A DNA stretch of 64,000 nucleotides from Bacillus massiliigorillae (GTDB taxonomy: Bacteria > Bacillota > Bacilli > Bacillales > DSM-1321): assembly GCF_000380245.2 (NCBI RefSeq), contig NZ_HG428744.1, positions 70,935-134,934 on the forward strand, in the 5' to 3' direction. Shown here piece after piece: positions 43,989-52,126 of this stretch; the stretch's first letter is position 1; the number at the start of each line of letters is the position of its first letter. The notes under the pieces are model-generated. The model made no database searches. It worked only from the letters and a program-made list of their open reading frames with translations, and was not told where the DNA came from. Position numbers and translations under genes: made by a program.

Positions 43989-44810
43989 TTATTTCTCTTG
44001 TTGTTTTTTCAATAATTCTATATCTGGATCAATACCAAACCATTTTTGATAAATTTCTTTATATTTACCATTTTCAAAGATTGTATTAATCGCTTTATTC
44101 AGTTCTTTTTGTAAATCCTCATTTCCTTTTGCAAGCATGATTCCGTAGAATTCAGCTCCAAAAGCTGCGTTATCTTCAATAACTGTCAATTTATCCTTTG
44201 GATTGTTCTTCGCATATTCATCCACAATAGCACTATCAGCAACTACTGCATCTGCTCCACCTTTAGTTAATTCCATGATTGCTAGATTGTTACTTTCGAA
44301 TTTTTTAATATTTTCACTATTTTTACCTAGTAATTTTTCAGCAGCAATATTACCTGTAGTTCCACCTTGTACAGCTACTTTTTTACCTTTCAAGTCAGCT
44401 GCGCTTTTAATTGAGCTTCCCTTTGGAACTAAAATCTTTAAAGTAGATAGATAGTATGGATGTGTGAAATCATATGTTTTCTTACGATCTTTATCAATAG
44501 TAATAGCCGCTACCGCCATATCAGCACGCTTATTATCTAACTCTACAAACATTGGATCCCATCCAACATGATCTACCTTCACATCATATCCAGCTGCTTC
44601 TGCAACAGCTTTTGCAAAGTCAACATCGAAACCTTTTACTTCATCTTTATCTAAGAATTCCATTGGTGCATAAGCTGCATCTGTTACGACACGTAATGTT
44701 TTCTTCTCTGCCTTATCTCCTGAATCTTTACTGTTATCTTTCGTTCCACAACCTGTTAAGGCTAGTAAAAAGGCGCATAACAGCATAAAACCAACCGTCA
44801 TTTTTTTCAT
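43989..44810 (-). CDS. Amino acid-binding lipoprotein
   Basis: 273 residues from ATG 44810 (MKKMTVGFMLLCAFLLALTG), preceded by GAAGGAG. Lipobox LTGC gives a lipidated Cys21. The SBP_bac_3 fold is clear: LRVVTDAAYAPMEFLDKDEV near 40, GFDVDFAKAVAEAAG near 62 and VAVAAITIDKDRKKTYDF near 104. It captures a polar or charged amino acid outside the membrane; the Asp/Arg-like binding pattern does not let me choose one. Confidence 0.9.
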   Translation of the reverse strand: MKKMTVGFMLLCAFLLALTGCGTKDNSKDSGDKAEKKTLRVVTDAAYAPMEFLDKDEVKGFDVDFAKAVAEAAGYDVKVDHVGWDPMFVELDNKRADMAVAAITIDKDRKKTYDFTHPYYLSTLKILVPKGSSIKSAADLKGKKVAVQGGTTGNIAAEKLLGKNSENIKKFESNNLAIMELTKGGADAVVADSAIVDEYAKNNPKDKLTVIEDNAAFGAEFYGIMLAKGNEDLQKELNKAINTIFENGKYKEIYQKWFGIDPDIELLKKQQEK

Positions 44811-44881
44811 GATGAAAAACTCCTTCATATTGTTGTCTATTAAATGTACGTATGTTTTATAACCTTCTGATATATCAATAT

Positions 44882-44909
44882 ATTATAACATACACTTATT
44901 TTTATGCAA
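44882..44909 (-). promoter_or_regulatory. Promoter of the amino acid ABC operon
   Basis: Minus strand -35 TTGCAT (44909-44904), 16-base spacer and -10 TATAAT (44887-44882), about 75 bases ahead of the binding-protein start. Fits the vegetative sigma-A consensus. Confidence 0.65.
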
Positions 44910-45297
44910 CTATATGAATATTTATTTTTTGATTAAATTTTTAAAAAGTTATAATACTTTATCGCAATATTCGTTTAACGTACAAAAGTATAGATTATTA
45001 GATTGCTAAAATAATAGAAAGCATCTCATCAATCTAATTCATACAAGCTAAAAAGGTAGAAATATTTTTCACTTGTTATTTCTTCCCTATTTATCCAATG
45101 TATTATATTCAGAGAGTATTCATTTATAAACCATTAGGAGCGGAATAAATTAGGAAAAGAAGCCTATTAAATCTATAATACTTTCATAATATACTTATTT
45201 AATCTTATAGTTGTTAATATTCTGAACTTAACATTAACAACTTTTATAGCTACATTCATACTTATATTAAGGTGATTATTTTTAGGAGGGAATTTGT
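44910..45297. other. Intergenic region upstream of the L,D-transpeptidase gene
   Basis: About 390 AT-rich bases. Besides the divergent promoters I see no gene, riboswitch or repeat. Confidence 0.4.
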
Positions 45298-46035
45298 TTG
45301 CGAAAGAAGATTAGGATTTTACTTGCTGTACTTGTGTTCTGTATGTTTGCTTCATTCATTCCAACAACGGAAGCAGCAGGTCAACAACTGATTATTATTA
45401 ATAAAAAGAACAATCAATTAGCCTACTATGAAAATGGGAGGATAACAAAATTATTCCTTGTTGGAACGGGTCGACAAGCATCTATGACACCAGAAGGTAA
45501 ATTTAACATTGTAAATAAAATCAAAAACAGACCATATTATGCTGGAAATATACCTGGAGGTAGTGCAAAAAACCCGCTAGGCAACCGTTGGTTAGGTATT
45601 AATGCAAGAGGTACATGGGGAACAACCTATGCCATTCACGGAAATAATAATCCTGCATCCATTGGGAATTACGTAAGCGCTGGTTGTGTACGCATGTATA
45701 ATGAACAAATCCAATGGTTGTTTGATCATGTTGCAGTCAACACACCCGTTATCATCACAAATTCAACTAAAGGCTTCAATGCCATCGCAACAGCTAATGG
45801 ATATAAAGCAAGTGGTAATGTAAATGTCGCTTTACCTTTCATGAAGAAAGGTGATCGTAATGAAGCCGTGCGCATTGTTCAAAAACGCCTTCTACAACTT
45901 GGTTTTAACCCTAACGGAGTTGACGGAACCTTCGGTGCAGGAACAGAACGTGCCGTTAAGCAATTCCAAATAAGTAAGAAACTATCACCAAACGGCATGG
46001 TAGGCGCAACAACAGCGCAGGCGATGGGGTTATAA
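45298..46035 (+). CDS. Exported L,D-transpeptidase with peptidoglycan-binding domain
   Basis: 245 residues starting at TTG 45298, 6 bases after TTAGGAGGG. Signal peptide of about 27 residues (ILLAVLVFCMFASF, cleavage after TEA). YkuD catalytic domain (28-160): the His in YAIHGNN and catalytic Cys in SAGCVRM (near 130). A C-terminal PG_binding_1 domain (from about 178: GDRNEAVRIVQKRLLQLGF ... GVDGTFG) tethers it to the wall. It would make 3-3 cross-links or anchor proteins, possibly in the spore or vegetative wall. Confidence 0.92.
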   Translation: MRKKIRILLAVLVFCMFASFIPTTEAAGQQLIIINKKNNQLAYYENGRITKLFLVGTGRQASMTPEGKFNIVNKIKNRPYYAGNIPGGSAKNPLGNRWLGINARGTWGTTYAIHGNNNPASIGNYVSAGCVRMYNEQIQWLFDHVAVNTPVIITNSTKGFNAIATANGYKASGNVNVALPFMKKGDRNEAVRIVQKRLLQLGFNPNGVDGTFGAGTERAVKQFQISKKLSPNGMVGATTAQAMGL

Positions 46036-46104
46036 GAACAGCGCAAGTGCACTGTTTAGCTCCGTATGTGCTGGAACCCTCTTCCTTTTAAGATAAAGGA
46101 ACAC
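46035..46104 (+). repeat. Truncated bcr1-like repeat, copy 5
   Basis: Left half only: GAACAGCGCAAGTGC, TAGCTCCGTATGTGCTGGA and AAGATAAAGGAACACAC resemble copies 2 and 3, but the TTGACTTATCG core and the GCTAGAC end are missing. It begins at the L,D-transpeptidase stop codon and runs into a terminator. Confidence 0.65.
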
Positions 46105-46106
46105 AC

Positions 46107-46145
46107 ATAAGCCCTAAGTACTGTGACTTAGGGCTTTCTTATTTA
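46107..46145. terminator. Terminator between L,D-transpeptidase and nitroreductase genes
   Basis: Stem AAGCCCTAAGT / ACTTAGGGCTT with a 6-base loop and T-rich tail, between convergent genes. Confidence 0.88.
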
Positions 46146-46706
46146 CTGATTTACTATAGTTAATAATTCCTTCATGGTCTTTCTTTCACGTTCTTTTGGT
46201 AACATCGCTGGATACCCAATGTGCATATTAGCAATCGCTCTTTCACCTGGTTTAATTCCTAATGCTTCTCGAACCATTGCATCTTGTAGCCAACCATACG
46301 AATGCCATGTCATACCAATACCTTTCTCCCATGCTAGTAAACTAAAGTTTTGAATAACACAACTAGTGGCTGCAAAATCTTCCTCTCTCGTTACAAGATT
46401 AGGGTCTTCTTCCATCACAACCATAAGGAACATCGGATTGGCCATCAGCTTATTATAGATTTTTTCGCCTTCACTCTTCTTCTTTGATGGATCTGGTTCT
46501 TTGTTCTCCTTCATTTGGCGAACCGTTGCAGCAAGCCTTTCTTTACCTTCTCCATAAAACATAATAAAACGCCACGGCTCAGTCATACGATGATTAGGTG
46601 CCCACACTGCTATATCCAATAACTCTTGAATTAACTCAGGCGATACTTCTCGTTCTTCAAATCGTTTAATTGATCTTCTCCCTTTAATTACATCCTCTAA
46701 ATTCAT
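46143..46706 (-). CDS. Nitroreductase-family flavoprotein
   Basis: 187-residue FMN-dependent nitroreductase fold. N-terminal GRRSIKRFEEREV (near 9) and APNHRMTEPWRFIMF (near 36) form the FMN site, and the C-terminal GERAIANMHIGYPAM stretch (near 160) fits the family. Natural substrate unknown; nitro compounds, quinones or flavin/iron reduction are options. A perfect Fur box lies just upstream, so it is probably induced by iron starvation, which points to an iron-linked reductase role (inference). Confidence 0.87.
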   Translation of the reverse strand: MNLEDVIKGRRSIKRFEEREVSPELIQELLDIAVWAPNHRMTEPWRFIMFYGEGKERLAATVRQMKENKEPDPSKKKSEGEKIYNKLMANPMFLMVVMEEDPNLVTREEDFAATSCVIQNFSLLAWEKGIGMTWHSYGWLQDAMVREALGIKPGERAIANMHIGYPAMLPKERERKTMKELLTIVNQ

Positions 46707-46724
46707 TCTACCCCTCCGCTCAAC

Positions 46725-46739
46725 TGATAATGATTATCA
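46725..46739 (-). promoter_or_regulatory. Fur box at the nitroreductase promoter
   Basis: TGATAATGATTATCA, a perfect 7-1-7 Fur operator. On the minus strand it lies about 7 bases past a TATAAT (-10), which has TTGCTA (-35) 18 bases further upstream, so it covers the transcription start. Iron-loaded Fur there would block transcription. Confidence 0.9.
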
Positions 46740-46862
46740 TTTTAAATTATATCGATTTTTCTTCATATATAGCAAATATTAAAACTTCTTAAAAACCCGG
46801 TCTTTGATTAGGTAATTATCATAAGATGTATCAATCAATAGTTTATTGGAGGGATTTTCACA

Positions 46863-48182
46863 TTGAAACTAACTGGGAGAATTGTGACACCAAAAGATCC
46901 TGATTACAATGAGGCAAGAACGAATATTAATACTAACATCCCTTTTTATCCAAAAATCATTGTCTTTTGCCAATGTACCACTGATGTTGTAAACGCCTTA
47001 TTATGGGCAAAAGAAAATTGTATACCTTTTCGAATCAGAAGCGGTCGACATAGTTATGAAAACTTTTCACTCCTAAATGACGGGCTCGTAATCGATATAA
47101 GTGAGATGAATCGAATACATGTTGATACAATGGAAAGTATCGCATCAATTGAAGCTGGTGCTGAATTAGGGGATGTATATAAAAAACTATGGAAACATGG
47201 TCAAACAATCCCAGCTGGAACAGTAGCAAACGTTGGGTTGGTAGGGCTTACGCTTGGTGGAGGGATTGGCTATTTAACTAGAGTGTTCGGACTTACTTGC
47301 GATAACTTACTCGAAGCAGAAGTTGTTCTTGCATCTGGTAAAGTAGTAACAACAAACAAGCACAATCATCGTGATTTATTTTGGGCCTTACAAGGCGGCG
47401 GTGGTGGAAACTTTGGCATCGTGACGAATTTAACGTTTCAAACGCATAGTATTCATAATGTGTCTATTTTTTCTATTGAATGGGCTTGGGAAGACTTCGA
47501 ATGTGCTTATGATACTTGGCAAAATTGGGCCCCCTACACAGATTGTCGTCTAACTTCTTCTATTGAAATGAAAGCGAATCGAACTATTATTGCGCAGGGT
47601 CAATTGGTCGGCTCAAAAGAGGAGCTGTTGAAACTCATTCAACCTCTTGTAAAAGCCTGCAAACCTTGTAGTATTAAAATCAAAAACACTTCTTTCATTA
47701 ATGCCACTCGTTTCTTTGATGACCCTGCAGAAAACGAGCCTGCTCCATTCAAAAGATCCGGTTCATTTGTACAAGAACCGTTTCCTCAAGAAGCCTTATC
47801 TCTTATGAAACGATTATTAGAAAAAGCACCAAGTGAAAATTGTGCAATTTGGCAGCAATCTCTCTGCGGCAAAGCAGGTTGTATTGAACCAGAAGATACA
47901 GCATTCTTCTATCGCGATTCAATCATTGCACAAGAATATAATGCAACATGGTCTTGCCATCATGAACGACGTCAAAACATCCGCTGGGTTGAATCTGTAC
48001 GAAAGTCCCTAGGTAGATATACAAACGGTGATTATGTGAACTGGCCAGATTTATTTATTCAGAACTGGCAGACCACCTACTATGGCGATAATTATAAAAG
48101 ATTACAAGAAATTAAAGCTAAATACGATCCAGACAATATATTCCGCTTTCCACAAAGCATTATGCCAAGCACAACGCTATGA
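46863..48182 (+). CDS. FAD-linked oxidase, berberine-bridge-enzyme type
   Basis: 439 residues from TTG 46863, after TGGAGGGAT. N-terminal FAD-binding PCMH domain: RSGRHSYENFSL (near 61) holds the His that binds FAD covalently, and VGLTLGGGIGYLTR (near 123) the pyrophosphate loop. The second covalent Cys of plant bicovalent enzymes is absent (PAGTVANVG). C-terminal BBE segment: YYGDNYKRLQEIKAKYDPDN. B. subtilis YgaK/YvdP are similar. Substrate, perhaps a sugar or alcohol, is unknown. Confidence 0.86.
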   Translation: MKLTGRIVTPKDPDYNEARTNINTNIPFYPKIIVFCQCTTDVVNALLWAKENCIPFRIRSGRHSYENFSLLNDGLVIDISEMNRIHVDTMESIASIEAGAELGDVYKKLWKHGQTIPAGTVANVGLVGLTLGGGIGYLTRVFGLTCDNLLEAEVVLASGKVVTTNKHNHRDLFWALQGGGGGNFGIVTNLTFQTHSIHNVSIFSIEWAWEDFECAYDTWQNWAPYTDCRLTSSIEMKANRTIIAQGQLVGSKEELLKLIQPLVKACKPCSIKIKNTSFINATRFFDDPAENEPAPFKRSGSFVQEPFPQEALSLMKRLLEKAPSENCAIWQQSLCGKAGCIEPEDTAFFYRDSIIAQEYNATWSCHHERRQNIRWVESVRKSLGRYTNGDYVNWPDLFIQNWQTTYYGDNYKRLQEIKAKYDPDNIFRFPQSIMPSTTL

Positions 48183-48210
48183 TAGGTTGTGCTTGGCCTT
48201 ACTTTTATTT

Positions 48211-48510
48211 GGGTACCCGCTCGGATAATTTGTTCTCCGCTCATATATTTCGTTCTCCGCTCATATATTTTGTTCTCTACTCATATATTTTGTTCTCCGC
48301 TCATATATTTTGTTCTCAGCTCATATATTTTGTTCTCTGCTCATATATTTCGTGCTCCACTCATATTTTTCGTTCTCCACTCATATTTTTCGTTCTCCAC
48401 TCATATTTTTCGTTCTCCACTCATATTTTTCGTTCTCCGCTCATATATTTCGTTCTCCGCTCATATATTTCGTTCTCCGCTCATATATTTCGTTCTTCAC
48501 TCCATATATT
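48211..48510. repeat. 20-bp tandem repeat array, about 15 units
   Basis: Head-to-tail units of exactly 20 bases, consensus YGTTCTCCGCTCATATATTT, from 48231 to 48490, with a degenerate unit at each end (48211-48230 and 48491-48510). Variation is confined to a few positions (C/T at the first base, CTCC/CTCT, CGC/CAC, ATATA/ATATT). Five neighbouring units share CCACTCATATTTTT, indicating local duplication. It is open in several frames only because of the periodicity and is not coding. Confidence 0.95.
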
Positions 48511-48631
48511 AATCTTAATTTAATTTTTCCGACATTCTTCTCCCGTTTTTTTTCAAAAAATTAACTCTCCTGAAGGATAATCTCTTTTTTAATCGAATTT
48601 AAAAATATATCATAAAAAACGAGGTGAATGT

Positions 48632-49600
48632 ATGATTTTAAAAGAACGAACTTATCCTTTGCTAGCGACCAAATATGAGGCACTACTGAGAAGACTTCCA
48701 GATAAACATCCTAAGAAAAAAATAATTGAAAATGAATTAGGAAAAATAATTGCTGGATATCGTGGTGAAAAATCTTTAGATTATTATCTAAGTTTTCTTC
48801 CATCTGATGAATGATTTATATTACACAATTTGCGGCTACCCTCACAGCAAAATAACTATTACTTTCAAATGGACTTACTCATTCTAACTCAAACTTATTT
48901 CTTAATAATTGAAGTAAAAAATATTGTAGGGACCATTACGTATGATCCTGAATTTCAACAATTAATAAGACATCATGAAAATAAAGAATCTGTTTTTAAG
49001 GATCCTATTTTACAAGTCCATCGACAAAGGCAACAATTGCAATACTGGCTATCAAAACAGTCTTTAATACATCCTATCCCCATATTAACAACCGTCATTC
49101 TCAGTAATCCTCAATCCATTATCAAAAAAACACCTAATCTTACCACAGGCACTTTTCCATTAATCCGCCCCGATAAACTCACTTCTAAAATAAAAGAACT
49201 TTCCAAACTATATACTCAAGCACTCATTACTATTAGAGACATTAAAAAACTAGCAAAAAATCTTAAAAATATGCATCGAGAAAATGATGAAAATGTTCTA
49301 AACAAGTTTCAACTAACTTACGAAGATTTAATAAAAGGTGTTAATTGCCCCAAATGTTCTTTCATTCCTATGGAACAACAACGCTACACTTGGTTTTGTC
49401 CAAAATGCTATTTAAATGATAAAATGGCATTCCAATATGCGCTATTAGACTATTTCTCCCTTATAAATTCATCCATAACCAACATTCAATTACGGGACTT
49501 CCTGCAAGTTTCTTCTAGAAATACAGCTAAACGATTATTAAAATCTGCAAATCTCATTCAATTAGGAACAAACAAAGGAACTTATTATTCCCCAAAATGA
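48632..49600 (+). pseudogene. NERD-domain gene interrupted by an in-frame TGA
   Basis: A single frame of 322 residues broken at codon 61 by TGA (48812-48814); the reading frame is otherwise open on both sides. The part before it (RGEKSLDYYLSFLPSDE) is the start of a NERD domain and the part after it (LLILTQTYFLIIEVKNIVG) carries its nuclease-like core, so the intact protein probably had Trp there. The C-terminal part has a zinc-ribbon (CPKC ... CPKC, near 230-250). GAGGTG precedes the ATG. No ribosome site supports a restart after the stop. Confidence 0.85.
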
Positions 49601-49728
49601 ATGCCTCCAATCAAATTCCTTATATTCTTATCGGAATTCATATAATAATAATGATATTACCCTTGAATACATTTATAAAGTAAATTAAAGTAAAGGTAAT
49701 TATTAACTAATATTAAGGGGGATGTATA

Positions 49729-50904
49729 ATGTCATATTTAAACGAAAGGCTTGAGCAGCTGTATCCAGAAATGGTTGAACTGAGACGCTATTTTCATCAG
49801 CATCCTGAATTATCCTTTCATGAGGTACATACTCCAAAGAAAATCGCAGAATATTTAACCAATCTAGGAGTGGAAGTACATACAGGTGTTGGCGGTCGTG
49901 GAGTTGTCGGCTATATACGCGGAGGTAAGCCAGGCAAAACAGTCGCATTACGTGCTGACTTTGACGCTCTACCTATTCAAGATGAGAAAGACGTTCCTTA
50001 TAAATCTACTGTACCTGGTGTAATGCATGCTTGTGGGCACGACGGACATACCACTATTTTGCTAAGTGTGGCAAAAGTTTTATCAGAAATCAAAGACGAA
50101 TTAGCAGGTAATGTGGTCCTTATCCATCAGTTTGCAGAAGAAATTGTACCAGGTGGAGCCAAACCAATGATTGAAGCTGGCTGCTTAGATGGTGTAGACG
50201 CCATCTTTGGCACACATTTGTGGTCGCCAATTCCTGTAGGTGAAATCGGTTATCGAAGTGGCGCTTTCATGGCTGGTGCTGATGGATTTGATATTGAAAT
50301 CATTGGGAGAGGTGGCCACGGAGCAGTACCTCATGCTACGGTTGATCCAATTGCTCTCGGTACATCAATTGTTCAACAACTACAACAAATTGTTAGCAGG
50401 CGCATCGACCCATTAAAACCTGCCGTTCTTACCGTTGCCACATTCAACGCTGGCAAAGCATTTAATGTTATTCCGACGACAGCTCGAATATCTGGAACAG
50501 TTCGTACATTCGACGCAGCAGTACAAGATGAAATCATTAAGCATATGCAAAATATCATTGCCTATAATTGTGAACATGCAGGAGCTACTTATACTTTCAA
50601 TTATGAAAAGGGCTACCCTGCTGTTATCAACCATGAAGCAGAAACAGAGTTATTAAAGAAAAAGGCAATTGATATCATTGGTGAAGATAACGTAAAACAA
50701 ATTGATCCTAGCATGGCAGCTGAAGATTTTTCTTATTATGTACAGAAAGTACCTGGCACTTATTTCTTTACTGGTGCTGGAAACAAAGATACTGATATTA
50801 TCTATCCACATCATCATGCAAAATTTGATATTGATGAAAGAAGCATGTTAATTGCAGCTAAAATACTAGCATCAACTGCTGTTGACTTTCTAAATAACAA
50901 GTAA
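49729..50904 (+). CDS. M20-family amidohydrolase, copy 1
   Basis: 391-residue metallopeptidase-like amidohydrolase (M20D; N-acyl amino acid or hippurate hydrolase type). Metal motifs: ALRADFDALPIQDEKD (near 72), HACGHDGHTT (near 101), EEIVPGGAKPM (Glu near 136) and PHHHAKFDIDER (near 362). Predicted to remove acyl groups from amino acids in the cytosol; no signal peptide. AAGGGGGATG precedes the ATG. Followed after 12 bases by a paralogue with very similar sequence, so both form one operon. Confidence 0.9.
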   Translation: MSYLNERLEQLYPEMVELRRYFHQHPELSFHEVHTPKKIAEYLTNLGVEVHTGVGGRGVVGYIRGGKPGKTVALRADFDALPIQDEKDVPYKSTVPGVMHACGHDGHTTILLSVAKVLSEIKDELAGNVVLIHQFAEEIVPGGAKPMIEAGCLDGVDAIFGTHLWSPIPVGEIGYRSGAFMAGADGFDIEIIGRGGHGAVPHATVDPIALGTSIVQQLQQIVSRRIDPLKPAVLTVATFNAGKAFNVIPTTARISGTVRTFDAAVQDEIIKHMQNIIAYNCEHAGATYTFNYEKGYPAVINHEAETELLKKKAIDIIGEDNVKQIDPSMAAEDFSYYVQKVPGTYFFTGAGNKDTDIIYPHHHAKFDIDERSMLIAAKILASTAVDFLNNK

Positions 50905-50916
50905 GGTGATTCGTTA

Positions 50917-52092
50917 ATGAAAAAAATACTGTATAGACTTGAAGAACTATATCCTGAAATGGTTGAGCTCAGACGACATTTTCATCAACACCCTGAGCTC
51001 TCTTTTCAGGAAGTACATACGCCCCAAAAAATCTCTGATTATCTTAACAATTTAGGAATTGAAGTGAAAACAAACTTCGGTGGCAATGGTGTCGTTGGCT
51101 ATATTCGAGGTGGTAAACCTGGGAAAACAGTCGCGCTTCGAGCTGACTTCGATGCTCTTCCTATTCAAGATGAGAAAGGTGTTCCTTATAAATCGACCGT
51201 ACCAGGTGTAATGCATGCATGTGGACATGATGCACATACGACGATTTTACTCGCAATTGCAAAGGTACTATCAGAAGTGAAACACGAACTAAAAGGTAAT
51301 GTCGTTCTCATTCATCAATTTGGTGAAGAAGTATCCCCTGGTGGAGCTAAACCAATGATTGAAGCAGGCTGCTTAGACGGTGTAGATGCTATTTTCGGTA
51401 CGCATATGTGGTCTGGCGTTTCAACAGGTGAAATTTATTGTCGCAGTGGAGCAATGATGGCTGGTGGAGGCGTCTTTGATTTAGAAATCATCGGAAGCGG
51501 TGGGCATGGCTCTAATCCACATGAGACGATTGATCCTATTACGATTGGGACATCGATTGTGGGTCAATTGCAACAAATCGTTAGCCGCAGAATTGACCCT
51601 TTACAGCCTGCCGTATTATCTGTTACAACATTTCACGCTGGACAAGGATATGATGTCATACCTCATTCAGCAAGTATTTCTGGCTCCGTACGCGTATATG
51701 ATAACGCTGTTCTTGATAGCATCATTACTCATATGGAAAAAATCATCGCAGCTACTTGTGAGGGAGCCAATGCTGCTTACAAATTTCAATTTAAAAAAGG
51801 CTACCCGCCTCTTATAAATCATGATACAGAAACAAAGCTACTGATAGAAAATGCAATACCGATTGTTGGAAAAGAAAATGTAAAATTGATGCAACCTGTC
51901 ATGGCAGGTGAAGACTTTGCATATTATTTACAAGAGGTGCCTGGTACATTCTTTTTCACCGGTTCAGGTAATGAAGAACATGGTCTCATCGTGCCAAGTC
52001 ATCATCCCAAATTCGACATTGACGAGAGAAGCATGGTAATCGGGGCGAAGGTACTTCTTGCTACGGCACTCACTTATTTGAATAACCACTGA
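50917..52092 (+). CDS. M20-family amidohydrolase, copy 2
   Basis: Also 391 residues, and a close paralogue of the upstream gene: the same ALRADFDALPIQDEKG, HACGHDAHTT, EEVSPGGAKPM and SHHPKFDIDER motifs. TAAGGTGAT precedes the ATG. Differences cluster in the lid region (near 165-200), which in this family shapes substrate choice, suggesting different acyl or amino acid specificity. Terminator overlaps its stop codon. Confidence 0.9.
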   Translation: MKKILYRLEELYPEMVELRRHFHQHPELSFQEVHTPQKISDYLNNLGIEVKTNFGGNGVVGYIRGGKPGKTVALRADFDALPIQDEKGVPYKSTVPGVMHACGHDAHTTILLAIAKVLSEVKHELKGNVVLIHQFGEEVSPGGAKPMIEAGCLDGVDAIFGTHMWSGVSTGEIYCRSGAMMAGGGVFDLEIIGSGGHGSNPHETIDPITIGTSIVGQLQQIVSRRIDPLQPAVLSVTTFHAGQGYDVIPHSASISGSVRVYDNAVLDSIITHMEKIIAATCEGANAAYKFQFKKGYPPLINHDTETKLLIENAIPIVGKENVKLMQPVMAGEDFAYYLQEVPGTFFFTGSGNEEHGLIVPSHHPKFDIDERSMVIGAKVLLATALTYLNNH

Positions 52093-52123
52093 ATGTTGAT
52101 ATGCTCAACTTCAGTGGTTTTTT
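52085..52123. terminator. Terminator between the amidohydrolase and regulator genes
   Basis: Stem ACCACTGAA / TTCAGTGGT with inner GTTGA/TCAAC pairs and TTTTTT, overlapping the end of the second amidohydrolase gene. Confidence 0.85.
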
Positions 52124-52126
52124 ATA

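Noticed and set aside
48231..48510. Possible CRISPR array
   Set aside because: Repeats are directly adjacent with no unique spacers, and no cas genes are nearby.
48179..48564. Three overlapping long frames rich in Ser, Phe, His and Ile
   Set aside because: They arise from the 20-bp tandem repeat, which is open in all three forward frames because 20 is not a multiple of 3. The peptides are the same repeat read in different phases, without ribosome sites.
48812..48814. TGA as a selenocysteine or recoded codon in the NERD gene
   Set aside because: No selenocysteine-type stem-loop is evident after it and no Sec machinery is suggested; a Trp to stop mutation is simpler.
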